A stretch of 64,000 nucleotides of DNA from Clostridium_AI sp002297865 (GTDB lineage: Bacteria; Bacillota; Clostridia; Lachnospirales; Lachnospiraceae). The stretch lies in the NCBI GenBank assembly GCA_937903005.1, contig CALFNR010000183.1:1-64000 (forward strand). The letters are read 5' to 3'. Of the stretch, positions 43,208 to 51,479 are shown piece by piece. Every line of letters begins with the position of its first letter. Positions within the stretch are counted from its first letter, which is position 1. A model generated the notes under the pieces. That model saw nothing but the letters and a program-made list of their open reading frames with translations. It did not search any database and was not told the DNA's origin. The translations under genes were made by a program, and so were the position numbers.

Positions 43208-44026
43208 ATGATAGTAGATTTCCATACACACATTTTTCCGGACAGCATTGCAGAGAAAACTATATCAAAATTAAGTGGACTGATAGGTCAGAAGCCTTAT
43301 ACAGATGCTACATTAAAAGGGTTGCAACAATCAATGAAGGATGCAGGGGTTGATTATTCCGTAGTACTTCCTGTTGTAACAAGGCCGGCTCAGTTTGAAA
43401 CCGTCAATGCTTACGCTGTTGAAGTCTCAAAGAATCCAGGGATTCTTTCTTTTGGCGGCGTACATCCAAAATCTGAAAGTTACAGGGATGAAATTGATAA
43501 AATTGTGGAACTGGGGTTAAAAGGGATTAAGCTGCATCCTGATTTTCAGGATACGTTTATTGAAGAACCTTGTTATATTGATTTAATTGCGTATGCCTTA
43601 GAAAGAGAATTGATAGTAACGATTCATGCAGGAAGGGACGAAGGATTACCGGAACCTGTTCACTGCCCACCAGATAAAACTCTTTATATGATTCAGGAAG
43701 TGCAGAAGAGAGTGAGTACAAGAAAATTGATTCTTGCCCATACTGGTGGCCATACTATGTGGGACGAAGTGGAGGAATATCTAGTAGGCCAGGATGTTTA
43801 TATGGATATTAGTTATTCCAGAAGTGAGATTGCACTTGAACAAATGGTTAGAATTATGAAAACTCATGGAGCAGATAGAATTCTGTTAGGGTCAGATTCA
43901 CCGTGGGATGGTCAGCTTGAAACGATTCAGTTTGTTAAGTCGTTAGATATAACCGATGAGGAAAAAGAATTTATATTAGGTTTGAATGGAGCTAGGTTGC
44001 TAGGGCTCTCTAATAGTATAGAATGA
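43208..44026 (+). CDS. Amidohydrolase family protein (TIM-barrel metal hydrolase)
   Basis: 272 residues of the amidohydrolase 2 (PF04909-like) type. DFHTHIFPD at the N-terminus, GIKLHPDFQ, VTIHAGRDEG, LAHTGGH and GSDSPW supply the metal ligands and catalytic Asp of a beta-barrel hydrolase. Members act as decarboxylases, lactonases or deaminases; the substrate here is unknown. It follows the CDF gene by 17 bp and has AGAGAGAG as ribosome-binding site. No terminator is obvious before the tRNA promoter. Confidence 0.85.
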   Translation: MIVDFHTHIFPDSIAEKTISKLSGLIGQKPYTDATLKGLQQSMKDAGVDYSVVLPVVTRPAQFETVNAYAVEVSKNPGILSFGGVHPKSESYRDEIDKIVELGLKGIKLHPDFQDTFIEEPCYIDLIAYALERELIVTIHAGRDEGLPEPVHCPPDKTLYMIQEVQKRVSTRKLILAHTGGHTMWDEVEEYLVGQDVYMDISYSRSEIALEQMVRIMKTHGADRILLGSDSPWDGQLETIQFVKSLDITDEEKEFILGLNGARLLGLSNSIE

Positions 44027-44173
44027 AAAACTAATTTATAATTTAAACTGACAGATTTGTGTTTTTAAAACGAGGCAGGTCTGTCAGAATTATATTGGAA
44101 CCCTTGATTTATAGGGGGTTTGGGTGTAAAAAAGGATGAAATTGAAAAAAATAAAAAAAATTAAAAAAAAGAC

Positions 44174-44202
44174 TTGCATTTTGTTTAAGTATCATTTATA
44201 AT
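44174..44202 (+). promoter_or_regulatory. tRNA-Gln promoter
   Basis: TTGCAT (44174-44179), 17-bp spacer, TATAAT (44197-44202), about 46 bp before the mature 5' end. Confidence 0.8.
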
Positions 44203-44248
44203 AATCATCGTTGAGTCGGTCAAGCGGCAGACAAACAATAAAATACAT

Positions 44249-44320
44249 TGGGCTATCGCCAAACGGTAAGGCACTGGATTCTGATTCCAGCATGTGAAGG
44301 TTCGAATCCTTCTAGCCCAG
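44249..44320 (+). tRNA. tRNA-Gln (anticodon CTG)
   Basis: 72 nt. Acceptor TGGGCTA/TAGCCCA (7 bp, with the U1-A72 pair typical of tRNA-Gln), D arm with AAACGGTAAGGC, anticodon stem CTGGA/TCCAG with loop TTCTGAT giving anticodon CTG (reads CAG), TpsiC arm GAAGG-TTCGAAT-CCTTC, discriminator G. CCA is not encoded. A single tRNA with its own promoter and terminator. Confidence 0.93.
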
Positions 44321-44325
44321 CTTAT

Positions 44326-44358
44326 AACCATCACATTAATATGTGGTGGTTTTTGTTT
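44326..44358 (+). terminator. tRNA-Gln terminator
   Basis: Perfect 11-bp stem AACCATCACAT/ATGTGGTGGTT (allowing G-U pairs) with a 4-nt loop, followed by TTTGTTTTG. Confidence 0.8.
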
Positions 44359-44567
44359 TGTACGAAAAATTTTATTTTTCTATGCAATACTATACTATGT
44401 TATATAAGAAATTGTGCATAATCTGTCCTACGTCTTACATACAATTTAAAATGGAAGTAAAAGTATTTATTTAAAGTTTATTCACATTAGGCTTGAAAAA
44501 CAAGAATATTAGGTATATTATCTATGTAGGTACTTTGCGTATCGTTTGATAAGGAGGAGATGATAAT

Positions 44568-45113
44568 ATGGATAAGGATTCAAAATTAACAGCTACTACA
44601 AAGGGTAAGGCACCAGAAGTTTTGAAAAAGGTTGATGAAAAAAAGGTAGAAGTCGTTAATGCAGAAGCTGTGAAAGCGAAAACAGAGAAAGTGGAAGCAA
44701 GTAAGAAGGTAGAGGATAAACCTGTAGCATCAAAACTAGAAGTTAAAGAAGAAGTAAAAAAAGAGGATGCAGTTATCGATAAAAAAGCAGTTGAAGAAAC
44801 CAAAGAAGTTCCTAAAGAGACAACTCCAAAAAAGAAAGCAGAGAAGACAACTAAAACTAAGAAGAAGGAAACTGTGAAGAAAGCAGCAGTAAAAAAAGAA
44901 ACTGCTAGTAAGATAAAGGTATCTACGTACATACAATATTTTGGCAAGGAGATTGAACAGAATCAACTTGTTGAAAAAGTAAAAGCCAATTGGATTAATC
45001 AAGGTAACGATGCAAAGGCAATCAGGAATTTAGAGCTTTATGTGAAACCAGAGGAAGGTGCTGTTTACTATGTTGTGAATGGTATTCCAGATTCAGGAAA
45101 GATTGATTTTTAA
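44568..45113 (+). CDS. DUF6465-like protein with Lys/Glu-rich N-terminal region
   Basis: 181 residues. The first 115 or so are very rich in Lys, Glu, Ala and Val with no hydrophobic core, clearly disordered. The last 65 form a compact alpha/beta domain (KVSTYIQYFGKEIEQNQLVE, then LELYVKPEEGAVYYVVNGI) that I recall as DUF6465, a Lachnospiraceae family of unknown role. The basic tail may bind nucleic acid, by analogy with histone-like tails; this is speculation. Strong GGAGGAG before the ATG and a good terminator after. Confidence 0.7.
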   Translation: MDKDSKLTATTKGKAPEVLKKVDEKKVEVVNAEAVKAKTEKVEASKKVEDKPVASKLEVKEEVKKEDAVIDKKAVEETKEVPKETTPKKKAEKTTKTKKKETVKKAAVKKETASKIKVSTYIQYFGKEIEQNQLVEKVKANWINQGNDAKAIRNLELYVKPEEGAVYYVVNGIPDSGKIDF

Positions 45114-45135
45114 TTAGATGAAATAGAGAGAAAGG

Positions 45136-45167
45136 AAGAAGCTGCAACTTTCAGCTTCTTTTTTTTG
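45136..45167 (+). terminator. Terminator of the DUF6465-like gene
   Basis: AAGAAGCTG/CAGCTTCTT stem with a 7-nt loop, then T6. Confidence 0.85.
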
Positions 45168-45284
45168 CACATTTTAAAGAACATCCTATAAAGAACTTTT
45201 TATTTATGCAGAAATGTGCCATAATGAAACAAACAGAACAGGCAAACTGATCTGTTTCATGAAAAAGAGAGCAGGGCATGGAAT

Positions 45285-45872
45285 ATGAAAAATAAGATTA
45301 TTTTTTGGGGACATGTAAATGAAGGGGAAAAAGTGCATTTAGTATCATGGGATGGAGAGACGGGGAGTCAGTATTATAAAATAGGAAGAACGCTAATAGA
45401 ATATGCGGTAGTAGCTACATATGAACAATTGAGAGATGAATTAATCACGAAAAAACCAGTTATTTTATGCTTAGAACACATGCAGGAAACAGAGGTCAAT
45501 AAAATAAGGAAGAAATGTCAGAAGGTTGTCTTTATACCAGAGATGCACACGATTGCTATCAACGAATTGATAAACATAGCGTTATTCAGTACAAGAAGTT
45601 ATATGGACGGTAACAAGACTGTCTTAGCAGGAGTAGAAGAGAATGCAGAACATATTGCGTTGCAAGTGCTTAAGAATTTCAAATTTATTGAGAAAGCGAA
45701 AAAGTATGAATTAATTATTGGTAGTGCTGAAAATCTTAATGTAGATGAGCTGAGTATAATAGAAGATATTGTGAAAGAGTATTCCCTTGAAGAAAGTTTG
45801 TTTTTTATTGAACAGGTAACGGTTAAAGAAAAGGAAAAGGGGTATTATTTTATCCTACATATAGTTTGTTAA
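45285..45872 (+). CDS. Hypothetical cytosolic protein (195 aa)
   Basis: Not recognised. 195 residues, no signal peptide or membrane segment. The N-terminal part (FWGHVNEGEKVHLVSWDGE) and centre (PVILCLEHMQETEVNKIRKK) look like alternating strands and helices; residues about 120-195 (ALQVLKNFKFIEKAKKYELI) loosely resemble an FtsZ-type C-terminal subdomain, but with too little identity to claim it. Its own terminator follows at 45904-45932. Base use is like its neighbours, so there is no sign of recent transfer. Confidence 0.55.
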   Translation: MKNKIIFWGHVNEGEKVHLVSWDGETGSQYYKIGRTLIEYAVVATYEQLRDELITKKPVILCLEHMQETEVNKIRKKCQKVVFIPEMHTIAINELINIALFSTRSYMDGNKTVLAGVEENAEHIALQVLKNFKFIEKAKKYELIIGSAENLNVDELSIIEDIVKEYSLEESLFFIEQVTVKEKEKGYYFILHIVC

Positions 45873-45903
45873 GATGTTAAAAACACGAAATTGAAACAAT
45901 AGG

Positions 45904-45932
45904 GGGCTCTCCTAAATGGGAGAGTCCTTTTT
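45904..45932 (+). terminator. Terminator of the hypothetical gene
   Basis: GGGCTCTCC/GGAGAGTCC stem (one G-U pair) with a 6-nt loop, then TTTTT. Confidence 0.75.
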
Positions 45933-46089
45933 GTATACGAAAAAATACAATGCAAAACTCTTAAATAATTTAAAAAACTATTTATCAAATTCAAAAAATT
46001 GAAAGTGTATGTCGAAAAATGTAATATGTAAACGAATAAAAGAAAAAACATTTGTGTTAAATTAATCACAAAAAATTGGGAGAGGTTCA

Positions 46090-47151
46090 ATGTTTGAAAT
46101 AATCAAAAATACTCTGACAGATGATGCCCTTTTAGGTGCTATTTTCTCATCTGTATCTATTATTATGTTAGGTTTCTTTTTACGTAGAAAAGAAATTCTT
46201 AATGGTCAGGCAGGAAAAATTCTTTCTAAAATCGTATTAACAATTGGTTTACCTGCACTTGCATTTACATCCTTTATGAAGGATTTAGATCATGACCAGT
46301 TAAGACAAGGTATGAACATTCTTATCTGGGGATTTGCATTATACATCCTTTTAATTCCTATTACAAAGCTTTTATATGTAAAAGTGAAAGGTGATAAACA
46401 AGATGTTTATCGTGTGTTAACAATCTTCGGATCAACAACATTCTTCGGAACACCTATTGTACAAGCGGTTTATGGGGCAACAGGCGCTATGTACGCAAGC
46501 ATTTTTAACATTCCTTATCGTGTATTCTTATATTCTTACGCTTATGTAAAAATGTCAGGCGTTAAGATGGATAAGGAAAACATGAAAAAGAATGCAAAGG
46601 AAGTTTTCTTAAATCCAATTATTCTTGCAACATTTGCAGGTTTATTAATCTGGATTTTCCAGGAAAGCCTTCCACAGGTAATGATTGCAACAGAAGCAGG
46701 CGAAAAGAGCGTTGCATTCTTACGTATCGACCAGACATTGCCTTGGTTCTATAAAGCTTTAGATTACCTTAAATCCTTAGCATCACCATTAGCTTGGCTT
46801 TCAATTGGTGCTACTTTAGCTGAAGTACCTTTCAAGAAAGCAGTTGTACAAAAAGATGCATGGGCTTACAGCTTAAGCAAAGTTTTATTAATCCCAGCAA
46901 TCAACATTGCTATCTTAGTAGTATTATCTACAACAGGTATTTTACCAGTAGCTTTCGAGGCTGTTGCAACAACAGTTATCATGATGGCTACACCTACTGC
47001 AACAGTTGCAGCAGCATACGCAATCAGTTTTGATCGTGAAGCAGTATTTACTTCAAACTGTTCTTTACTTTCAACAGTAGCTGCCGTAATCGCAACACCA
47101 GTATGGCTTATTATTCTAGAAATTGTGAAAAACATTAATTTATTCGCATAG
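46090..47151 (+). CDS. AEC family transporter (malate/auxin efflux carrier type)
   Basis: 353 residues, about ten membrane segments in the BART-superfamily inverted repeat. GFFLRRKEILNGQAGKILSK after the first segment and LTIGLPALAF in the second are typical AEC motifs; TVIMMATPTATVAAAYA marks the second half. Members carry malate, lactate-like acids or auxin. It precedes a D-2-hydroxyacid dehydrogenase by 79 bp, which suggests a 2-hydroxy or keto acid as substrate. Codon use is strongly biased towards common codons, implying high expression. Confidence 0.87.
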   Translation: MFEIIKNTLTDDALLGAIFSSVSIIMLGFFLRRKEILNGQAGKILSKIVLTIGLPALAFTSFMKDLDHDQLRQGMNILIWGFALYILLIPITKLLYVKVKGDKQDVYRVLTIFGSTTFFGTPIVQAVYGATGAMYASIFNIPYRVFLYSYAYVKMSGVKMDKENMKKNAKEVFLNPIILATFAGLLIWIFQESLPQVMIATEAGEKSVAFLRIDQTLPWFYKALDYLKSLASPLAWLSIGATLAEVPFKKAVVQKDAWAYSLSKVLLIPAINIAILVVLSTTGILPVAFEAVATTVIMMATPTATVAAAYAISFDREAVFTSNCSLLSTVAAVIATPVWLIILEIVKNINLFA

Positions 47152-47230
47152 ATAAAGTGGGGACTCCAAACAAGGGGTTCCCTATTTCACCCTTATAAAC
47201 AGTAAAAAATAGTAAAAGTGAGGATATCGT

Positions 47231-48229
47231 ATGACTAAAATTGTATGTTATGGAGTAAGACCAACAGAAGTACCTTATTTCAATGAAATCAATAAAAAAT
47301 TTGGATATGATTTAAAATTAGTAGAATTAGGTTTAAACCATGAAAATGTAGAAGAAGCAATCGGTGCAGAAGCAATCATGGTTCGTGGAAACTGTATGGC
47401 AGATGCTAGAAACCTTGTTCTTTTAAAAGAAAATGGTCTTCAGTATGTATTAACAAGAACCGTAGGTTATGATCACGTTGATTTAGCTGTGGCAAAAGAA
47501 TTAGGTTTAAGAGTAGCACGTGTACCAGGTTATTCTCCAAACGCAATTAGTGAATTAGCAGTAACTCTTGCAATGATGTTATTAAGACACACAGCTTACA
47601 CTGTAAGTAGAACAAGTAACAAAAACTTTGTAGTAGATAGCGAAATGTTCAGCCGTGAAATCAGAAACTGTACCGTTGGTATCTTAGGTACAGGACGTAT
47701 CGGTCTTACAACAGCTAAGTTATTCAAAGGCCTTGGCGCTAAAGTAATCGGTTTCGACGTATTCCAAAGTGATGCAGCTAAAGAAATCGTTGAATTCAAG
47801 ACTATGGATGAAGTACTTGCAGAAGCTGATGTTATTTCCATTCACATGCCATATTTCAAAGATTCTAACCACCACTTAGTAAACGATGATTTTATCGCAA
47901 AAATGAAAGATAATGCAATTCTTGTTAACACAGCACGTGGTGAGCTTCAAGACTTAGAAGCTGTTCTTCGTGGAATTGAAAGTGGCAAATTAGGTGGATT
48001 TGGTGCTGACGTATTAGAAGGTGAAAAAGCTGTATTCTTCAAAAACTTTGAAGGACAAGAACTTGAAAACCCAGTTCACCAGAAATTAGTTTCCTTATAT
48101 CCAAAAGTACTTGTAACTCCTCATATGGGTTCTTATACAGATGAAGCGTTAACAAATATGATTGAATTCTCCTTAGAAAACTTAAAAGATTTCCTTGAAA
48201 CAGATACTTGCAAGAACGAAATTGCATAA
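47231..48229 (+). CDS. D-2-hydroxyacid dehydrogenase (D-lactate dehydrogenase type)
   Basis: 332 residues. NADH-dependent reduction of a 2-keto acid, most likely pyruvate to D-lactate. VGILGTGRIGLTTAKLF (around 147-163) is the NAD loop with an Asp (GFDVF) at the end of the next strand; the catalytic Arg is in VNTARGELQD, the Glu lies about 30 residues later in GADVLEGE, and the His is in VTPHMGSYTDE. Full length. With the AEC carrier upstream it could form a lactate production and export pair. Confidence 0.88.
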   Translation: MTKIVCYGVRPTEVPYFNEINKKFGYDLKLVELGLNHENVEEAIGAEAIMVRGNCMADARNLVLLKENGLQYVLTRTVGYDHVDLAVAKELGLRVARVPGYSPNAISELAVTLAMMLLRHTAYTVSRTSNKNFVVDSEMFSREIRNCTVGILGTGRIGLTTAKLFKGLGAKVIGFDVFQSDAAKEIVEFKTMDEVLAEADVISIHMPYFKDSNHHLVNDDFIAKMKDNAILVNTARGELQDLEAVLRGIESGKLGGFGADVLEGEKAVFFKNFEGQELENPVHQKLVSLYPKVLVTPHMGSYTDEALTNMIEFSLENLKDFLETDTCKNEIA

Positions 48230-48240
48230 ATTTGTTTTCA

Positions 48241-48280
48241 GACAGGCATTATAAGTATAGGCTTATAGTGCCTGTCTTTT
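48241..48280 (+). terminator. Terminator of the dehydrogenase gene
   Basis: 15-bp stem (48241-48255 with 48262-48276, one G-U pair) followed by TTTT. Confidence 0.85.
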
Positions 48281-48331
48281 CGTGTTGCGCAAAGTTAGAT
48301 AAGGTACGTAAATAAAGGAAGGAAAAGAAGG

Positions 48332-48997
48332 ATGAGTAACATTTTGATTGTGGAAGCCGATCCTATGGTTGCACATATTATGAAAAATTACTTAGAAAAA
48401 ATCGATAATTTTAATGTATATGGACCAGTTGCTACAATAGAAGAAATTACATCAGTTTTAAGAGAACATGAAATTAGTCTGATATTTTTGGATGCATATC
48501 TCCCAAAACATAGTGGATTTGAAGTACTACGTATTCTTAGAGAAAAGGAATATTATGAAAGCATAGTTATGGTAACTGCAGCAAATACTGTGGGGGAGGT
48601 ACAGAAGGCATATGCTTATGGAGTAATAGATTATATTATGAAACCTTTTGAGATAACAAGGTTAGATAAAACCGTGCAAAAATATATGGCAGTTAATAGG
48701 CGTTTAAAAGATAAAAACGTTTTAAGTCAAGAGGATTTAGATCGAGATGATGTATCTTGCAACCACCTTGATTTGCCGAAAGGATTAAATCGTACCACGT
48801 ATATGAAAATTCTAGATAAATTAAAAGAAGATTCAAGTAAAAAATGGACACTTCGTGAGCTGGCAGCCGATATACAAATCAGTAATGTTACCATAAAAAA
48901 ATATATGGACTATTTCGTGCAGACGGGAATAGCGGAGGCAAATTTGAACTATGGACAGGTTGGAAGACCGGAATATCGTTTTTTTTTAAGAACATAG
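48332..48997 (+). CDS. CitB/DctR-family response regulator
   Basis: 221 residues. Receiver domain (1-120) with acidic pair E8/D10, phospho-acceptor D54 in IFLDAYLP, T82 and K104 in MKPFE. A linker and a C-terminal helix-turn-helix (about 150-221, WTLRELAADIQISNVTIKKYMDYF) of the CitB/DcuR/MalR kind follow. Such regulators normally pair with a sensor kinase for di- or tricarboxylates, yet no kinase gene is adjacent. Position after the AEC carrier and D-lactate dehydrogenase hints at control of organic-acid metabolism. Confidence 0.87.
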   Translation: MSNILIVEADPMVAHIMKNYLEKIDNFNVYGPVATIEEITSVLREHEISLIFLDAYLPKHSGFEVLRILREKEYYESIVMVTAANTVGEVQKAYAYGVIDYIMKPFEITRLDKTVQKYMAVNRRLKDKNVLSQEDLDRDDVSCNHLDLPKGLNRTTYMKILDKLKEDSSKKWTLRELAADIQISNVTIKKYMDYFVQTGIAEANLNYGQVGRPEYRFFLRT

Positions 48998-49110
48998 TGG
49001 ATTTATTAAACAATATGTTTTATAATGTTTACAGAGTTAAACGCTTATAAAGAAAAAATAATAGCTGCCTGGCTTTAGGCAGTTATTTATACGGACAGGA
49101 GGAACTTGGT

Positions 49111-49290
49111 ATGATGTGTTTTGATAAGTACAAATATTTAGGACTTTTAGGTTTACTTTCTTTAATTGGTTTGAAAGGCTTTGTTACACACAATTACATA
49201 TGGTGCATTTTCTTAGTGAATTATTTATGGTTTACCTTCTTCTATGAAAATAGCCCGGTTTATAAGATGAAAATATTCGCAGATAAATAA
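49111..49290 (+). CDS. Small membrane protein (59 aa)
   Basis: 59 residues starting at ATG 49111, 8 bp after AGGAGG. Two hydrophobic stretches: KYLGLLGLLSLIGLKGF (about 8-24) and YIWCIFLVNYLWFTFFYE (about 29-46), with a basic C-terminus. The pattern of short repeated LGLL units recalls DUF3796-type small membrane proteins. It faces the GntR/ABC operon tail to tail and shares its terminator. Role unknown. Confidence 0.6.
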   Translation: MMCFDKYKYLGLLGLLSLIGLKGFVTHNYIWCIFLVNYLWFTFFYENSPVYKMKIFADK

Positions 49291-49308
49291 TAAGAAAAGA
49301 TAACATAG

Positions 49309-49345
49309 GAAAGGTTCAGTTCTTCAAAACTGAACCTTTCGTTTA
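49309..49345. terminator. Terminator between the small membrane protein and the ABC permease
   Basis: Perfect 13-bp stem GAAAGGTTCAGTT/AACTGAACCTTTC with a 6-nt loop between convergent genes; a short T-rich tail follows on the plus strand only. Confidence 0.7.
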
Positions 49346-49355
49346 TAATATTAAC

Positions 49356-50159
49356 CTAATCAAGATTTAATTTATTTGAAAAGATATAATTTGTAACGAA
49401 TAGCATGATAGCGGAGAGTGCTAACATCAACAAACTGCTTCCAGAGCCTAACATTGAAAAGTAATTAAGTGGTACTTTATCAATTGTTTCAAATATACCT
49501 CCCACAAAGAAAGATATAATAGTTGAGAAAATCTGAATTCCAAATGTAATTGCGAAGAAGGAAACAAGTGAACCAACGATTTTATGGCGGTTTATAAGCT
49601 GACCTAACGCAATTGATACAAAGTACATGCTTAGTGATTGGACGGTGCCAATTAATACTGCAAAAAGGACGCTTAATATAAATCGAGTAAGGGCTGCAGC
49701 TCCAATGTAATGATTACCTAGTTCAAATGCTTCTCTTAGTTCATTTTTATAAAAAACCATATTAGTTGGTACATCTAACATAATTACAAGGCAGCAAAGT
49801 AGAATGAAATAAGATATCAGTAATGTTACGCAACCTGTAATCATTTTGGAAGCAAGTAATGTTGATTTTTTCACAGGCAGAGTATGCGTTAGATACCCAG
49901 TATCTGTTACCATGCTCTTATAAAAGTTCACAACGATAATTCCCTGTGTAATAAGACAGTAGGCAATTATCATAATGATATATGCAACTAGAACTAGAAC
50001 ACGAAGTACATTAATAAGGGTGTCACCTGAAAAAGCATCTGGGTCGCCTGCTTTAAATAATAAAGTTCCAAAACAAGAATACACTAGAATAAAAATACTC
50101 ATTGGAATAAAGTACTTAAAAAGTGCTTTAAAGTCATATTTCATTAATTTTCCTAACAT
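49356..50159 (-). CDS. ABC transporter permease (ABC-2 type)
   Basis: 267 residues with six membrane segments; cytosolic start MLGKLMKYDFKALFKYF is typical of YtrC/D- and BceB-unrelated small permeases next to YtrA regulators. Its start overlaps the ATPase stop by a few bases, so translation is coupled. Substrate unknown; such systems often respond to cell-wall-active antibiotics or handle lipids and peptides. Confidence 0.82.
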   Translation of the reverse strand: MLGKLMKYDFKALFKYFIPMSIFILVYSCFGTLLFKAGDPDAFSGDTLINVLRVLVLVAYIIMIIAYCLITQGIIVVNFYKSMVTDTGYLTHTLPVKKSTLLASKMITGCVTLLISYFILLCCLVIMLDVPTNMVFYKNELREAFELGNHYIGAAALTRFILSVLFAVLIGTVQSLSMYFVSIALGQLINRHKIVGSLVSFFAITFGIQIFSTIISFFVGGIFETIDKVPLNYFSMLGSGSSLLMLALSAIMLFVTNYIFSNKLNLD

Positions 50160-50851
50160 CTGAACACCTCCCTGAATAATGCATCTACGGATTTACCTTG
50201 ACTCATACGAATCTCATCAACAGATGAGTGCATGGTTACACAGCCATTTTTTAAGAATATTGCATCGTCTAATATATTTTCAATATCAGAGATTAAATGG
50301 GTGGAGATAAGTACAGTTCCGTTTTCATTATAATTGGAAAGTATTGTGTTTAAAATGTAATCACGAGATGCAGGGTCAACACCGCCAATTGGTTCGTCTA
50401 AGCAGTAAAGCTCTGCCTTGCGGCTCATCACAAGTATCAGCTGTACTTTTTCCTTGTTACCTTTGGATAAAGTCTTTAATCTGGAAGAAGTGTCAAAATT
50501 CAAACGTCTTAACATGTCGTGGGCTTTATTCATATCAAAATCAGAATAGAAATCAGCGAAATAGTCAAGACAGTCACCGATACGCATCCAGCTATTTAAA
50601 TATGTTCTGTCAGGTAAATAAGAAACAATACGTTTGGATTCGATTCCAGGTTCAAATCCACCAACTTTAATGGTTCCTGACGTTGGCACAAGCAAGTTAT
50701 TAATTAATTTGATAAGTGTGGTTTTTCCGCTTCCATTTGGTCCAAGCAGTCCGATGATTTTACCACGCTCAAGGGTAAGATTTACATCCTGGAGCCCAGT
50801 ATTAGGAGTATATAGTTTTTTTAAATTTCTACATTCAAGAATAGGTCCCAT
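50153..50851 (-). CDS. ABC transporter ATP-binding protein
   Basis: 232 residues, a single ATPase. Walker A GLLGPNGSGKTTLIK near residue 34, Q-loop in SYLPDRTYL, Walker B LYCLDEPIGGVD near 155, H-loop in VLISTHLISD. The signature is LSKGNKEKVQ in place of the standard LSGGQ, as in YtrB/E and CcmA-like proteins. Middle gene of the GntR - ATPase - permease operon. Confidence 0.9.
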   Translation of the reverse strand: MGPILECRNLKKLYTPNTGLQDVNLTLERGKIIGLLGPNGSGKTTLIKLINNLLVPTSGTIKVGGFEPGIESKRIVSYLPDRTYLNSWMRIGDCLDYFADFYSDFDMNKAHDMLRRLNFDTSSRLKTLSKGNKEKVQLILVMSRKAELYCLDEPIGGVDPASRDYILNTILSNYNENGTVLISTHLISDIENILDDAIFLKNGCVTMHSSVDEIRMSQGKSVDALFREVFRC

Positions 50852-50882
50852 AAAAAATCCTCTCTTTCATACATTAGTTATG

Positions 50883-51248
50883 TTAATCATTATTTGAAAT
50901 TTCTTCAAGAAGTTCAATTGTTTCTTTTTGTGTGAAACCCAATTTTGACATATTATCAAAGAATTTTTGAATTTCATTTTTTGCAATATCATGTTTCAAC
51001 TTACGAATCATAGTCACATCCTCCGATATAAATTTTCCGCTTGTTCGGTTGGTGAAAATTAAGTTTTCGCGTTCTAATTCTGCAAGGGCTTTTTGCATGG
51101 TATTTGGATTGACTGAAGCTTCAGCAGCCAAATCTCTTACAGAAGGTAATTTATCACCTGGTTTATAGGTGCCAGAGATGATTTGATATTTCAGCACCTC
51201 CATGAGTTGTATATAAATTGGTCTGTCAGTTGTTAATGTCCATGACAT
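50883..51248 (-). CDS. GntR-family regulator, YtrA subfamily
   Basis: 121 residues. GntR winged helix (about 10-75: PIYIQLMEVLKYQIISGTYK, then LPSVRDLAAEASVNPNTMQKAL) with only a short helical C-terminal dimerisation tail, the mark of the YtrA subfamily. Such proteins repress their own ABC operon. A palindromic site sits at the predicted start of transcription. AAGGAGG precedes the ATG. Confidence 0.92.
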   Translation of the reverse strand: MSWTLTTDRPIYIQLMEVLKYQIISGTYKPGDKLPSVRDLAAEASVNPNTMQKALAELERENLIFTNRTSGKFISEDVTMIRKLKHDIAKNEIQKFFDNMSKLGFTQKETIELLEEISNND

Positions 51249-51273
51249 ATGGCGACCTCCTTTCTAAACTGTG

Positions 51274-51317
51274 TTATTGTATTGCTTGATTACTGTATTA
51301 AGTTGTTAATACAATAA
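51274..51317. promoter_or_regulatory. YtrA-type operator, nested palindromes
   Basis: GTATTAA-GTTG-TTAATAC (51295-51312) is a perfect 7-4-7 inverted repeat at the predicted transcription start. A second, wider 10-bp repeat, TTATTGTATT (51274-51283) with AATACAATAA (51308-51317), overlaps it and reaches into the -10. Position is ideal for autorepression by the GntR protein. Confidence 0.7.
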
Positions 51318-51342
51318 TACAACGGTACAAAAAATGTGTCAA
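51314..51342 (-). promoter_or_regulatory. Promoter of the GntR/ABC operon
   Basis: On the minus strand TTGACA (51337-51342), 17-bp spacer, TATTAT (51314-51319). Start expected near 51307, within the operator. Confidence 0.8.
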
Positions 51343-51444
51343 CAGGTTTGTAAATGCAATTACGCAAATAATCATAATTGGAAAATTGATATTACAAATT
51401 GTTACTGTTAAAGAGAGATATTCCATAAAAATTACAACTGGATG

Positions 51445-51474
51445 TTGATAGAAATGTATCAAAAAAAGTACAAT
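51445..51474 (+). promoter_or_regulatory. Possible PFOR promoter
   Basis: TTGATA (51445-51450), 18-bp spacer, TACAAT (51469-51474). A second -10-like TATTAT lies at 51491-51496. Either start gives a leader of about 200 nt. Confidence 0.5.
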
Positions 51475-51479
51475 CATTT

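Noticed and set aside
44739..45002. Cys/Phe-rich minus-strand frame opposite the DUF6465-like gene
   Set aside because: It is the antisense of Lys/Glu-rich codons, a known source of false open frames.
51361..51440. Rex operator before PFOR
   Set aside because: TTGTTACTGTTAAA resembles a Rex half-site, but symmetry with the second half is missing.
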